NCBI RefSeq assembly: GCF_905475395.1
Contig: NC_058338.1
Coordinates: 40,335,935 to 40,399,934, forward strand
Length of the DNA stretch: 64,000 bases
Reading direction: 5' to 3'
Source: Chrysoperla carnea
Taxonomy: Eukaryota > Arthropoda > Insecta > Neuroptera > Chrysopidae
Below are positions 1-11,378 of this stretch, in pieces. How positions within the stretch are numbered: position 1 is the stretch's first letter; every line of letters begins with the position of its first letter. A program made the position numbers and the translations under genes. The notes under the pieces are model-generated. The model did no database searches. It saw only the letters and a list, made by a program, of their open reading frames with translations, and was not told the origin of the DNA.

Positions 1-61
1 TTGATTAAATCCGTGAATATAATTTTTTTTACTTCTATGTTTACACCCCTATCAAACTAGT

Positions 62-250
62 TATACCATGTTTAAGAAATATACCAAAGTAAACTAAGTT
101 TAGTCCCAAGTTTGTAACGCTTAAAAATATTGATACTATGAACAAAATTTTGGTATAGGTGTTCATAAAATCACCTAAGTAATCCATTTCCGGTTGTCTG
201 TCAACATAGGTCAATTGAGTCTTGAAAACCGTTATATTTTCCACACAATT
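62..250 (+). repeat. Family A interspersed repeat, internally deleted copy
   Basis: This begins with TATACCATG and continues through the family's diagnostic block (TTTAGTCCCAAGTTTGTAAC, then a TTTTGGTATAGGTGTTCAT stretch). It then jumps from the GTTGTCTGTC stretch directly to CATAGGTCAATTG, so about 120 bp of the family's middle is missing compared with the copies at 32215 and 49826. It has no coding capacity. The family is a non-autonomous repeat of unknown class. Confidence 0.75.
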
Positions 251-1365
251 TCAATTCAGAATTGTCATACAATATCAAGCGCAGGATTGTATTTTATTTA
301 AACACAAAGAAAATAATGATAAACACATGATCTGTCAGAAATTAAATGAACATCTAATAACACATGAATTTACTATCATATTACAGATTTTCCATGTAAT
401 AAATCTTATTCAATGAAATCGGAACATAACACGATATATAACATGGGTTTTTAATGTTTATTTAATTAAAACTAGATTAAAATATTTTATTGCTTACATA
501 CAAACTAAATAATAATAGTAACAATAATAATAATATTATTAATATTAATATTTATTTATCTAATACCTAATTATTATCGAGAATATTCCAATAATATATT
601 ATATTTTAATTGCTATTACAATTAAAATAATATTACATATTATAAGTAGGTAGGTTATTAAATATTATAGATAGCATTTATTTATTGTCTATACAAAACT
701 TATTTTATGTTAAAACCGAAGGTGGAGGTAAACTTTTGTTAAATGTACGCTGTGAATTCGTCCAATAATTATTTGAACAATTATCTACGGGTACTATAAA
801 GGATTAAATAAATATTATTCACATTATTTTGTTTAATTCCTTCCTTGAAAATTAAAAATTATAGAAAACGATTTTAAACGTTTCCCTAATTGTGGACGTT
901 ATATTATTATTCTCAGTACATCATTATTAACGTTTAATCCGTATTTCTTAAAAATAAAAAAGTCACTGAAGTTTTCAGATAATACAACTACCAAGTAAAT
1001 ATTTAATTCAAAGTTTTGGAAAGATTATTTAAATCGGAACTAAATCTATTTCTATGAATCCATGCAACAATTTTTTTAATGTTTTTACATAACTAATATT
1101 AGCGAGCAAATTAAGATAATGGATGAAAAGGAATGACTCCCTTCTCCGGGTTTAGATAATTTAATTTCCTAACTTTTATTTAACTATAAAGCATTGTTTA
1201 TTAGTAATTCACACTTTTTTTTCAAAATATATAATTTGTTTGGAGGTCGTTGAAATTGTGAAGAATTGGTTTCATTCACGGATTTAATAAAATCTAATAA
1301 TAACATAAAACTCAAATAATTTTTTTAAAATTGGTTTATTAGAAATATACCTGAAAAAATTATAA
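251..1365. other. Gene-free AT-rich stretch
   Basis: No gene seen. Positions 505-640 are low-complexity AAT/ATT-rich DNA. The short open frames lack splice signals, composition bias or recognisable motifs. Confidence 0.6.
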
Positions 1366-1570
1366 TACGAAAAAATGTTTCAATCAAATTTTTTTATAAG
1401 GAACATTTTTTACATTTAAACTTTTGTTCTATCTAACGATTTACAAGATGGGTCCTACGGACCCAAGACCCAATTCACCTATGTTGCTCATTAACAAACT
1501 CGACCTCACTTTTTACGTCCTAAGCACGCTTTAAAAATTTCAGTGTGATATCTCTTTTTGTTTTTGAATA
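1366..1570 (-). repeat. Family A repeat, 3' part only
   Basis: In reverse orientation this matches the second half of family A: the CGTAAAAAGTGAGGTC block, the GGTCCGTAGGACCCATC block and the AAACAT tail. The first half is absent. It is a truncated remnant. Confidence 0.7.
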
Positions 1571-2139
1571 ATTTCTTCATATAATTATTTTACCCGAAGA
1601 AAGAATTTTTTGTTTCTTAAACTACAATTTTAATTAAATGATTTCAGAAAATAACAAATAATTGTGTTATATTCAAAGGTGCTAACTCCTTAGATGTAAT
1701 AATATAAATTGTCCTCTAAAGTGTTAAAACATAAATAATTATAAAATATCTTGAACATTAACTGTTACTTCATAAGACAGATGGGTATTAAGTACAATCT
1801 GATTATTGTATCATGATATAACCTTCATGTTATTTTCAATCTAATTAACGATTGTCATAAATTTATGTATATATACGTACAATAAAGGTATATAAATATT
1901 TTAATACTAAACATTAAATTGAATATGATATAAATATATTCTTTTTTTACCCTTCGTACAATAAACGAACCTAGAATTTTTTGATTCCTTTGAAAAAGTT
2001 GTTTTCTGGGCTTAAAGCGGAACTTTTTAGTTTTATTGACGCCATTGAGGTGAAGGGTGTTTATATTGTTAAGTAAATCAGATAGAATAAAATAACTTTT
2101 AAGAGATTTTAAAAAGATCAAAATGCTAAAGTGGCCGAA
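1571..2139. other. Gene-free stretch
   Basis: Nothing recognisable. A short minus-strand open frame at 1855-2121 has no convincing coding features. Confidence 0.5.
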
Positions 2140-2620
2140 ATTTAAGATATTTTTATTAATAAGCTATTTTATGCCTTTTACTTCCTCCCATTTCGGGGGT
2201 CTGAAAGAATCTCAAAATTAGTTACCATTTTCTTTGGCAAATTAATAGTTTTAATGACGTATAAAGGGGTTTTTAAGGTATTTTTTATTTCGAGGACTTC
2301 TTCTGTGGACTAAAAGAGAGGAAGTGGCAAGAAAATAAACATTTTTAATGAAAATTCGAGATTAGAGTAAGCTTGAAGAAGGGGGCGGGGTATCAAATTA
2401 AACATTTTGGCTGAAAATTTGAGATCAGTGCCAACAAAAACTCTGTTATACGTCATTAAATGCCTTAATTTTCAATAAATGGTAATTATTATTTCAGAGG
2501 TCCACTTATGTATGCTAAAAGAGAGAGGAGGGAATAACAAATTAAACTTTTTGACTGAAAATCAAAATCAGTGAGTCCCTAAACCTTCTTATTCGTCATT
2601 AAAACTCCTAATTTGCACTG
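2140..2620. repeat. Internally repetitive element with direct and inverted copies
   Basis: Two related purine-rich blocks (about 2378-2440 and 2519-2580) share a G-rich start followed by TCAAATTAAAC-like and TTTTGRCTGAAAAT segments. A TTTTAATGACGTATAA motif near 2250 recurs inverted near 2450 as TTATACGTCATTAAA, and a weaker CGTCATTAAA copy lies near 2595. This looks like a rearranged transposon remnant of unknown class with no coding content. Confidence 0.45.
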
Positions 2621-3002
2621 ATATAACACTGTAGGTAAAGGTAATAGACTATCCTTTTCCACGTACACTCAGTGTATCACATTGACACAATAAGAACAAT
2701 TTTACTATCTGTGAGTGTTACAAGAAGTATGTTGGTGTGTGTATGTTTATTGGTGGTGTAAATATTAATAATAATATTGAATATTGATTTTTATGTTATT
2801 TACTTAGGTACTAGTGTACAGGATTGACCTCTGAAATTTATTATAGATAGAAGACATACTTAGTAGTGGTCAAATCATAATTTAACATGCGAAGTCGATT
2901 TAAGGATGTACGAGCGCCAGGCCAATTTTGGATAAAAGGCTTGATTTGTTTTATATAAAGTTGGAATAAGTCTAAATCAATTATTGTTTAATTGAATGAA
3001 TG
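2621..3002. other. Gene-free stretch
   Basis: AT-rich, with no gene, repeat or signal that I can support. Confidence 0.5.
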
Positions 3003-3200
3003 ACTTCACAAGTGAAATTTACAAAATTTAAAAAAACCCCCGTCAAATTTTTCGGTTACGGAACTCGTATTTGTAACATATATAAGAACACTCTCCATCA
3101 AATTGCCTTTTTTCATAAAGCCTTTTCCATGCTGAGTCGATAAAAAAGATCATTGTAAATTTTTAGTTTTGAAATTTTGGCCATAAAAAATTCGACTACG
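3003..3200 (-). repeat. Family B repeat fragment
   Basis: In reverse this matches the end of the family B copy at 28480-28875: the AATTTAATGGAGAATGTTCT region, then GCGAGTT..., GGTTCCGTACC-like and AAAATTTTGTAAATTTCACTT blocks. It is diverged and truncated. Confidence 0.55.
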
Positions 3201-4719
3201 AATATATTTTAAAGTAAAAAATGTTTAAAATTTTTCTGTGCTGCTGACAAGTTCTTAATATTAATTTTAGTAGTCCTTATATTAACTGTCCTGTCAAGTT
3301 TAATACTTGCAAAATGCAGAAATAATTTGTTTATTTATTATTACTTTATTTCTGTGGGCTACTCTGTAGATATACCTTAAATGTTGCACGTAATTTAATA
3401 TGTAAATTTACAATTGTATTGTTAATCAATTACGTGTATTATATGGTCTTGTTTTGAATTCTATAATTAATTATATATCTAAATAAGATTAATATGTATT
3501 TGTTTTATTTGTTATATACAAAATTCAATTACTCAATCTATCAGTCTACCTACCATTAGTTAATTATTAGGTAAATAAGAATAATCTATTGTCGACTTAA
3601 AATGAAGAGCTCGTAATAAAATAAAATTTTTAATGGCATTTTTGAATAGAAATATGAAGTATCCGAAACAATGATGAAAAAAGAGTTTTCGAAACGCAGA
3701 ATTTTCATTACTTAAATTGTTTAAAATGCTTGATGATTTAATAAAAAAACTACAAGGTTTTCTGTCTAAGAAGGAGAAATTTTTTCATTATGAGGTTTTC
3801 ATTCAAGCCGAAGATATTATAATGCTTAAAAGTACAGAGTGAGGGAGGCATCCACGTGTTTAGTCCTATTTTAAACAATGTATGGATAAGCTTACATCAA
3901 ATACACAATTGAAGCGAATTCGAAATATTTCTGCCTCTTTGTCCGATACAATATAGGATGTGCGAGACTTTAATCCGAAGAATAGAATAATCGATGGATC
4001 TTCTAAATATTAGAATATACGAGCGATCGATCGATCTAAAATTTTTTCGGCTAACAAGTAGATACGCGGAAACTACGAGTTAAAAGAAATTCAGTAAAAA
4101 CACATCTATTCCAATACAATTAAATTTGTTAGTATGCATAACTAAAAAGTTGTTTTTGATATTAATAATAATTTAAAATTAATCGACTGGCGTTGCATTG
4201 ATAAGAATTGGAAACTGTTTATTCCAATCTTCATATAATTTGCATCCCTTCACACGTATTAAAAATAATATTGCAGAAATATAGTTGAAAGATTAAAAAT
4301 TAACCTGATTAAAGCGTGCCTTTATTTCATACTTAGAGTAATTTTCGCAACGATGTTTAAATTATATACATTTTCGTTCTTGAACGAATAAAACGTGTAA
4401 ATAGCATATTATATTCCTTTCTTAATAGCCTATAGCGAAATAATTATAGGTGACTTCTTTAACCTTTTCAATTACTATCGATAGGTATGGGTACATATAT
4501 TTATAACTGAAGGTTAGTCATTGATTATTAAAAATATTTCTCATATATTCCCTATATGTATACAAGTTGTCTACTTTTAATTTTGAAAGCAAAGATTTCT
4601 CGAAATAGAATAAAGATTTAAAAAAAATACATCAATTCATATCAATTCTTGGGCAGACATAATAATACAAATTTTCGAAAATAATTTTTCGTGTTAAGGA
4701 TTAATTAGAACTGGAATGC
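3201..4719. other. Gene-free stretch
   Basis: AT-rich, with no supported gene. Around 4020-4035 is an ATCGATCGATCGAT microsatellite-like patch. Confidence 0.5.
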
Positions 4720-4825
4720 TATTTGGAACTATTCTAAGAACTTTTTGTGTCTTGTCACTTTCCATTTCAATTCATCATTGTAATGCGTTACAAGACGCAG
4801 AAAGTTCTTAGAATATCCAAAATAT
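4720..4825. repeat. Hairpin-forming inverted repeat
   Basis: TATTCTAAGAACTTTTTGTG and the following TCTTGT at 4730-4755 pair almost perfectly with ACAAGACGCAGAAAG and TTCTTAGAATA at 4789-4815. The loop is about 33 nt, and weaker pairing continues outward. This could be a fold-back element or a structured transcript. Nothing decides which. Confidence 0.6.
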
Positions 4826-6740
4826 CAATTTCAACCGTTCTTAAGTCAAATATTTGATCACAAGCATGTGACAATCGTCAATTTTGTTGATGACAAAATT
4901 TTTGCTTAAAAATGGGACGTGTTGTGTCTAATAAAAATGGGTGTGTTGTGTCTAATAAAAGCACACTTTCTAACCAGTATGACTTTTTTCTACACGTCGG
5001 GTCCCTTACAAAGTCATATGTTTCATAGAATTACAACCTTGAATGCTTCATTTCCTACAGTACTTAATTGCAACCATTTTTATGATTATTTATATTTAAT
5101 AAGTTATATGTATAGCTTAAAAAAATCTTGGCGAATTTCAGTATTATTAACGATAAAAAATTCAAATAAAAATTAGTTTTTATGTTTTTTTCAACAAGTC
5201 AATATTTGATCAAATATACAACTCGAGTTGTATAGCCGTCTTTCAGTAAACATTATATATATTTATTTGCATGACAAGAACAATAAATTTTTGATCAGGG
5301 ATGGAATTTAATAACACAAAGGCATCTCATAATATTATTTTATTATTAAATAACAGTTTGTTTATATTATTTGTTGATATAAAAATATTATGGTAGGTCA
5401 AACAATTGTAGTTTATACAAGTAAAAATTGTATCCGCGATTTTTGATTTCGTGATGAGCACACCTTATAAATAAAATAAGTCTATCAAATCTTTTGATAA
5501 ACTTATAATGTATAAAATGATTGTAGCAAAAATATTTGTAATGTAGGGATCAATAAAACACAAAAAATTATTTATCTTGACTATCTATGAAATAGCTATA
5601 TTATTGTAAAACATATAAGTTAACACGATGCGGCGCATTGATTAGAAATGCTTCTTGATATAGGTATACCTGGTCTCAAACTTAGTTTTCAGGTTTTGAA
5701 AAAGTTGTAAAAAATGAATTCTATCAACCTTCATGCTTTCCTATAAAACTTAAGTCTCGTTTAATAATTTCGATGAAGATAAAGCACGAAACTATCTTTC
5801 TTTGTGTTTGGTGTTTGAGTACCAGGTTTGATTTTTATAAATAAGGAATATATTTTGGTTATGTAAGTACTTACATCGCACAGTATACAAAAATGGAATT
5901 CAGTCTCATATTGTAGCAAATTTAGTTTACTTTAAAAACATCTTGAAAAGTTACTTCAAAAACTACCCGTTTAGGGTTATAATTGCCAAAATCAGAAAAA
6001 AAACCGAAATTTTCACGGGTTTTTTCGATGTTTGACAGAGTTGAGCTCGTCGCTTGAAGTCACAAGCTTGGATTATTCTACCGGAACTACCGGATTTGAC
6101 GTTAGCTCTGATGTAAAAACGTACGTCGATAAATTTTGAAAGGCTTTATCTCGGAAAGTGTTGGGTCTACAGAGGTCATTCTTCTCCGCATAGTGTAGCA
6201 AATTTAGTCTACTTTAAAAAAAGACATTCGTTTTTTAACAAAACTGCAAAAATTACTATTTATAATAAATTGTATTATCTACCTATTTCAATATTCAAAT
6301 ATCTTTATTCCTAATAATAGTATAATAAAACTAACAAGCGTAAAGAACGACAAAATTGAAATTAATTTTTTTATTTACTTCACCCATATTTAAATAATTG
6401 AAGGTTAAATTAATAGTATTTTCTCCATTTTACTTTTGAGCTATTGAATAAATTTTTATTACCGGTGTAATGACAGTGCTATAAATAACATTAATTATTT
6501 TGTTTTATTAATTAAACTTTTTTTGTTGAACACAAAAAAATTATTTTATCATTGAATTTTTAGATCTAGTTATATATTTTTTTGGAGAATGTGCCTCTTA
6601 TGTATTTCAATTCCAAAAAACAAAAAAACTGATTATGTTTATTTTAGCATTATTTATAATAAAAATAGGAGACAGATTGATGTTTTTTTTATTATATTTT
6701 TTAATTTATAGTTTTGATATTTTCTTTTTGTTTGACAATC
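4826..6740. other. Gene-free stretch with small repeats
   Basis: GTTGTGTCTAATAAAA occurs twice with a 24-bp period (4921 and 4945). A TGTAGCAAATTTAGTYTAC motif occurs at about 5911 and 6193, bracketing a higher-GC segment (6030-6190) that looks repeat-derived. No gene is supported. Confidence 0.5.
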
Positions 6741-6898
6741 AGAGCACCACACATAATCCTAGGTTTTGAAAAGTAGGGCAAATAAGAAGTTATTGAAGAA
6801 AATTTTCATTTCCAAAATCGTTTTTCCGAAAATAAAGTTATACTACCTTAATCATACGATTTTGAATTTATTACAATGAGTATCTTTTTATTACGTGT

Positions 6899-6905
6899 TA
6901 TAAAA
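6899..6905 (+). promoter_or_regulatory. Putative TATA box of SDR copy 1
   Basis: TATAAAA lies 183 bp upstream of the ATG, in a block (about 6750-7081) conserved before all three array genes. The local consensus is TTTTTATTRYGTGTTATAAAA. A start site about 30 bp downstream would give a 5' UTR of roughly 150 nt. Conservation of the hexamer and its spacing in all three copies supports a core-promoter role. The transcription start is inferred. Confidence 0.55.
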
Positions 6906-7081
6906 TTAAAAATATGCCAGTTAATAATCAAGTATTTACACCAATTTTATTAAATATTAACTGTGTTTTTCATGATGATTTGGAATTTTTTTTTCTATAT
7001 ATTGTCATTTTTCGAAATGATTATTCATAATCTCATTCGATTTCAAATTTGATGAAAAACTGGACTTCTTGGAATAATAAA

Positions 7082-9416
7082 ATGGATGATAAAACAAATT
7101 TTACAATTTCTGGAAAAGTTTGTGCTGTTACTGGTGGTGCTAGTGGTATTGGGTTATGTTTTGTAAACCAATTATTAGAACATGATGCACGGGTAAGGTA
7201 ATTGTTTTGAGTATTCGAAACTTTCGAGAAGACTGTAAATATTTAATAAGAATTACTATAATCATAGATTTGTTATTATAATTTATAAACTATGACCACA
7301 TTAAAACTAGTTTTAAAACATCCATTCATGCTCCTCCCAAGATTAGCTTTAAATACTCCTGCTTAGACAATTCTGAGACGATTTCGCATTCTGTGATTTG
7401 TGTATATGCATAGATAATCAACCAACTGCAACATGACTTCAGACATTCTTCATTAAAACATTCTTAATTTTTAGATTAGAACTTAGAAATTATTCTGAAA
7501 AACTTTCATTAATATTCAGAAACTCTTTTATGAGAGAGAGAAAAAACACAAAGAGTTGATAACTCTGATTTCTACCCAAATATAATTGATTATGCCTTGA
7601 TGTTTATGTTTCTTGCAGAGAGTGTACATACTAGATTTCAATGTGACCACTGGTGTTGAAGTGGAACAGCACTTACAAAAAAAGTATGGCGTATCTCGTG
7701 TGAAATTTATACAAACTAACGTAGTTAAAGAAGATATGCTAAAAGGTAAATTTTGATGTCAAATGGTTTCGTTAATAGCAAATAAAACTTTAGTGGACTA
7801 AGTCATTAAGAACAACTAACTCAACTTTATTTCTGAACAGTGTGTAGATTCAGAACAATTCAGACTGTTAGATTACAGCTGTTTTGCTAAGGAACATTCA
7901 TTAATCTAAACAAATGTATTAAATACAAATCGTATTCTGAATTCGTTGTGTGTTTTATCGATTCGTTAAGTGTTTGTTAGTCGAAACTTCTTAATCATAA
8001 AATTACCCGAAATTATTGACAAAAATTTAGGTTTCGGAAAGAAAATTTTCAATTTTTTCAGCAAACTGACATGATTTCATGCTTGACCAAGCCGTAAAAA
8101 TAAAAAATAAAGATACTGTTTTACCATTTCTTCTAATAGCATGAGTTTAAATGTGTTCTTTCGTTTTTTGATTTCCTGTTCCATTTTCAAAAATAGTTGT
8201 TAAATTTTAAAATCACAAGTATTAAAATAGGTTCGATTCCTATGACTACTGTATAATTTTTATCTTTACTTTGCTTTTATTTTACAAGAGTATTTTATGA
8301 TCAACTTTTTGTTAGAAATTTTTGATCAAATCATTGCTGAAAGTCAGCGTTTGGACATTCTAATGAATAACGCTGGAACACTTTTCAAACATCTGGTGAT
8401 TTCAGTGAACTTGGTAAGTATCGTAATTATTATCGAATGTAAATCAATAAGCAGTGACACTTGTATTCTTAATAAATTGCTCACTTTTTTAGATGGGTGC
8501 ATACCACTGTTTAGATATAGCAATTAAACACATGTCAAAGGCAAATGGTGGTTCAGGAGGTGTTATCATTAATACGGCATCAAATATGGGATTAATAGGC
8601 TGTATCTCAAGTCCATTATATTCAGCTTCCAAGCACGGTGTAATTGGACTAACAAGATCATATGCAGTAAGAATTTCTTTTTAAACTTGCTTACGAATTC
8701 AGGGTTAACATCCCTATAAAATTCGACCCGGAACTCTGATTATAAATTTTTTGTATACCCTGCATTTATGCAATATTCATGATATTCGAGGTGCCCAGGG
8801 TGTACAGAAAATGGTTAATCCCCAAACTTCTACTCCAATAAAGTGTTGATTGGATCTTGAGAACGAAAAGATTAATAAAATTGCTGTATTATTATTATTT
8901 ATAATTATTGTATTTAAGTGCAGTCGAAAGGGCCTTGGGTTGTTAGAGATATTCTTAATCTGAAATCTTCTTAATATTTAATACAATCATGGCACGTTAA
9001 AAAAATTTAATCATTGCGACGGCTTATCAGCTAACAGAAAACATTTTTCTTTCAGCATCCATGCTTTTATGAAGAATCAGGAATACGTGTTATGGCAATA
9101 TGCCCAAACGCAACTGAAACACCATTATTAGACATGGTAAAAGAAAAAACAAAAGTTCCAGTGATCCAAAATTTAAAAGGACAAATAGAACGGGAATTGA
9201 AACTAGCACAATCGTAAGTAATGGATAATTATTCTCTAGTTTTTCAACTGCTAATACGAACAATATGATTTCAGACCGGAAAATGTAGCCAATTGCATGT
9301 TATTGGCATTGAATGAAGGTGGACCAGGTTCTATATTTCTGTCGGAATTCGGCGAAAATTATGAAATAGTGATTCCTGATTACAAAGATTTACGAAAAAA
9401 ATCATCTAAATACTAA
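7082..9416 (+). CDS. Short-chain dehydrogenase, 15-hydroxyprostaglandin dehydrogenase-like, copy 1
   Basis: Exons: 7082-7192, 7619-7745, 8289-8413, 8493-8666, 9056-9213 and 9275-9416. They give a 278-aa protein, normal for a classical SDR, and all introns are GT-AG. Visible motifs are TGGASGIG at residues 17-24 (dinucleotide binding), D43 in LDFN after strand beta-2 (favours NAD+ over NADP+), NNAG at 106-109, and the tetrad N120, S151, Y164, K168 in a YSASK context. The pattern around [14 protein letters not shown] and SASKHG closely resembles vertebrate 15-PGDH, so the likely role is NAD+-dependent oxidation of a secondary alcohol in the cytosol. The true substrate is unknown. Exon 5 is 18 bp longer than in copies 2 and 3, adding 6 residues to the substrate-lid region. 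An in-frame ATG at 7052 would add ten residues. I chose 7082 because that ATG is shared by all copies. This is the most diverged copy. Confidence 0.9.
8230..8240 (+). other. tRNA-like T-arm / B-box in SDR copy 1 intron 2
   Basis: GGTTCGATTCC is an exact match to the Pol III B-box consensus. It lies in ATAGG-TTCGATT-CCTAT, a perfect 5-bp stem with a 7-nt loop, as in a tRNA T arm. It sits about 50 bp before the exon 3 acceptor. SDR copy 3 keeps the same motif at the equivalent place (21240-21250). No A box was recognised, so this is probably a relic of a tRNA-derived SINE present before the duplication. Confidence 0.45.
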
Positions 9417-9455
9417 TTATTTTAAGGTTTCTAGATTATTATTTTTAATTATTTT

Positions 9456-9461
9456 AATAAA
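9456..9461 (+). terminator. Poly(A) signal of SDR copy 1
   Basis: AATAAA lies 40 bp after the TAA stop. The equivalent signal is at the same distance in copies 2 (ATTAAA) and 3 (AATAAA). Confidence 0.65.
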
Positions 9462-10625
9462 ACGAAATTTTACGATGTCTAAGTTATAATTTATTTACAC
9501 CTCTAAAATATTATGGGATTCCATTGCCAAATGGCTAAAAAAGGCAAAATTCTCATACTTTTAACTTCACCTGCCATACAATAATCCTAGAAGACTAATA
9601 AATAAAACTAATAATTTTGCCAGCAGATGTTCAATTTAAAATATAATTGGCGTCGTTGGGAAGGTCTTACAGAGATGAATTATTAGTTTTGTTTTCAACG
9701 GATAAACATATTTGTCCGTCAAAATTATTCTTATATTACAATCGTGTTGAAAGTAAATACCTACAGTTTGTTGCTCGGTAGAGAGGAAGTCTAAGTTTGT
9801 ATATGATCAGTTTTGCATAATTTTTTTTATAATAGAAAAATATTATTGTAACGAATGTTACGATTTTGATCGAACTATTAACAATCAATGAAATTAAATT
9901 CCAATTAAACGATATTTAAACCAGATAATTTAATATACCTTGATATAATTCATATATACAAGGTATTAAAAGGTCTAGGAAACATCCATGGTATAAACAA
10001 ATAAAATCTCTAGAACATATAAGTAATTATTTATTATTATCTGCTCTTGTTCGGTAGTCAATTAGTGGAAATTTTCTTTTTATGTCATTTAATTATATGT
10101 TCTAAGAAAATGTTTACTCCTCCTCATTTCATTTTTATATCAGCAGTGGTCAACTCCAATCAAAATGCCTCATAAATTTGAATGATACATTTCTTAAAAA
10201 CCGCGTTGAGCTCTCTCTATATACATTCTAATCAAAGTAGTGGGAGCAATTGATGTCAACGACCAATATGCAGATAATTTGTATTTTATTGCAATTTAAT
10301 AAAATTATTTTCTATTTTAAACAAAAATATATAATTTCTGAACTTGAAAATAAATATTGCGATCAGACAATTTCATTTGTATTAAAAATTAAGTAAATAT
10401 AATATTAAATTAAATTAAAAATTTAAAAAACACACACACAAAAGACCTCTTAAAGATAGAAACAATATAAAATATATTGTCCTATTAAGGTAGTACGTCC
10501 GTTACAGTCTAGACTATGAAAACATACTCAATTATAGGACCATTGAAACCATCCGTATCACTGTGCAAAATCTTGTCGTACGGAGAGTTTGCCGTTTTCA
10601 TCGTTTTCAGACATTCGAAAATGGT
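9462..10625. other. 3' flank of SDR copy 1 and intergenic DNA
   Basis: 9462 to about 9935 is homologous to the 3' flanks of copies 2 and 3. Shared landmarks include an ACCTACAGTTTGTTRCT block and an AACAATCAATGAAA block. It is therefore part of the duplicated unit rather than a gene. A CTATTAAGGTAGTAC motif at about 10484 resembles the end of the TTAA-flanked element at 15512. Confidence 0.6.
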
Positions 10626-10745
10626 CTAATTAGGTGATTTTATAAACACCTATACCAAAATTTTGTGCGTAGCATCAATATATTTAAGAGTTACAAACTT
10701 GGGACTAAAATTAGTATACCTTGCATATTACCATATGCATGGTAT
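10626..10745 (-). repeat. Family A repeat, 5' part only
   Basis: In reverse orientation this carries the family head (TATACCATGCATATGG), the TCCCAAGTTTGTAAC block and the GGTGTTTATAAAATCACC block. It stops before the CTGTC-rich middle. Confidence 0.7.
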
Positions 10746-11195
10746 AATGACGAATTGAAGTGCTCAAACTGTTTGGTGTTAATCATGAAATATTACGAAC
10801 TTTAAGAAAATGGCAACTTAATTTTTTGGGACATATTATATGAGCTCAATTTCACTAACTGGGAAAATTAAGGGATTACAACAGGAAGAACTCGAACTTT
10901 ATTAATAAGTACTTTTATTCATAATAACATTTTTACCGTCTTGCTGATGATTTTTACCGTCTTGCGGATGATCCTAATGAATGGAACTCTATGATAATCA
11001 AAGTTGGCAGATATCAAACATGGTACCTGTTACTATTATCATTGTCGGTTATGAATTTCGGTAGCAAAATAATTGGAGCAGCACATAGAATACTGTGTTT
11101 AAAAATTATTTCAAATAAGAAGTGATTGAAGCTAATTCATTGAGTCACAACACCTTATTTACACAATTATTTATTTATTACTTTTTATTGTGTGT
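10746..11195. other. Intergenic DNA and upstream block of SDR copy 2
   Basis: TTTTACCGTCTTGCKGATGA occurs twice in tandem (10931-10972, 21-bp period). From about 11085 the sequence is homologous to the regions upstream of SDR copies 1 and 3. Confidence 0.55.
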
Positions 11196-11202
11196 TATAA
11201 AA
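11196..11202 (+). promoter_or_regulatory. Putative TATA box of SDR copy 2
   Basis: TATAAAA lies exactly 183 bp before the ATG, the same spacing as in copy 1, inside the shared GTGTTATAAAA context. Confidence 0.55.
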
Positions 11203-11378
11203 TGAAAATAATGTCGAAAATTTTTATTAAATATTTACTGTCTTTTTTTATTTATTTAAATGTAATGACATTTGCAATTTTTTTTTCTATATATTGTCAT
11301 TTTTTGAAATGATTACTCAAATTGCCATTCGCTTTCAAATTGAACAAAAGAAAAACTGGATTTCCAGGAACTAATAAA

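Noticed and set aside
7052-7081. Upstream in-frame ATG of SDR copy 1 as the true start
   Set aside because: The ATG at 7082 is shared in position by all three copies. The upstream one is unique to copy 1, and TGGASGIG already lies at the usual distance from 7082.
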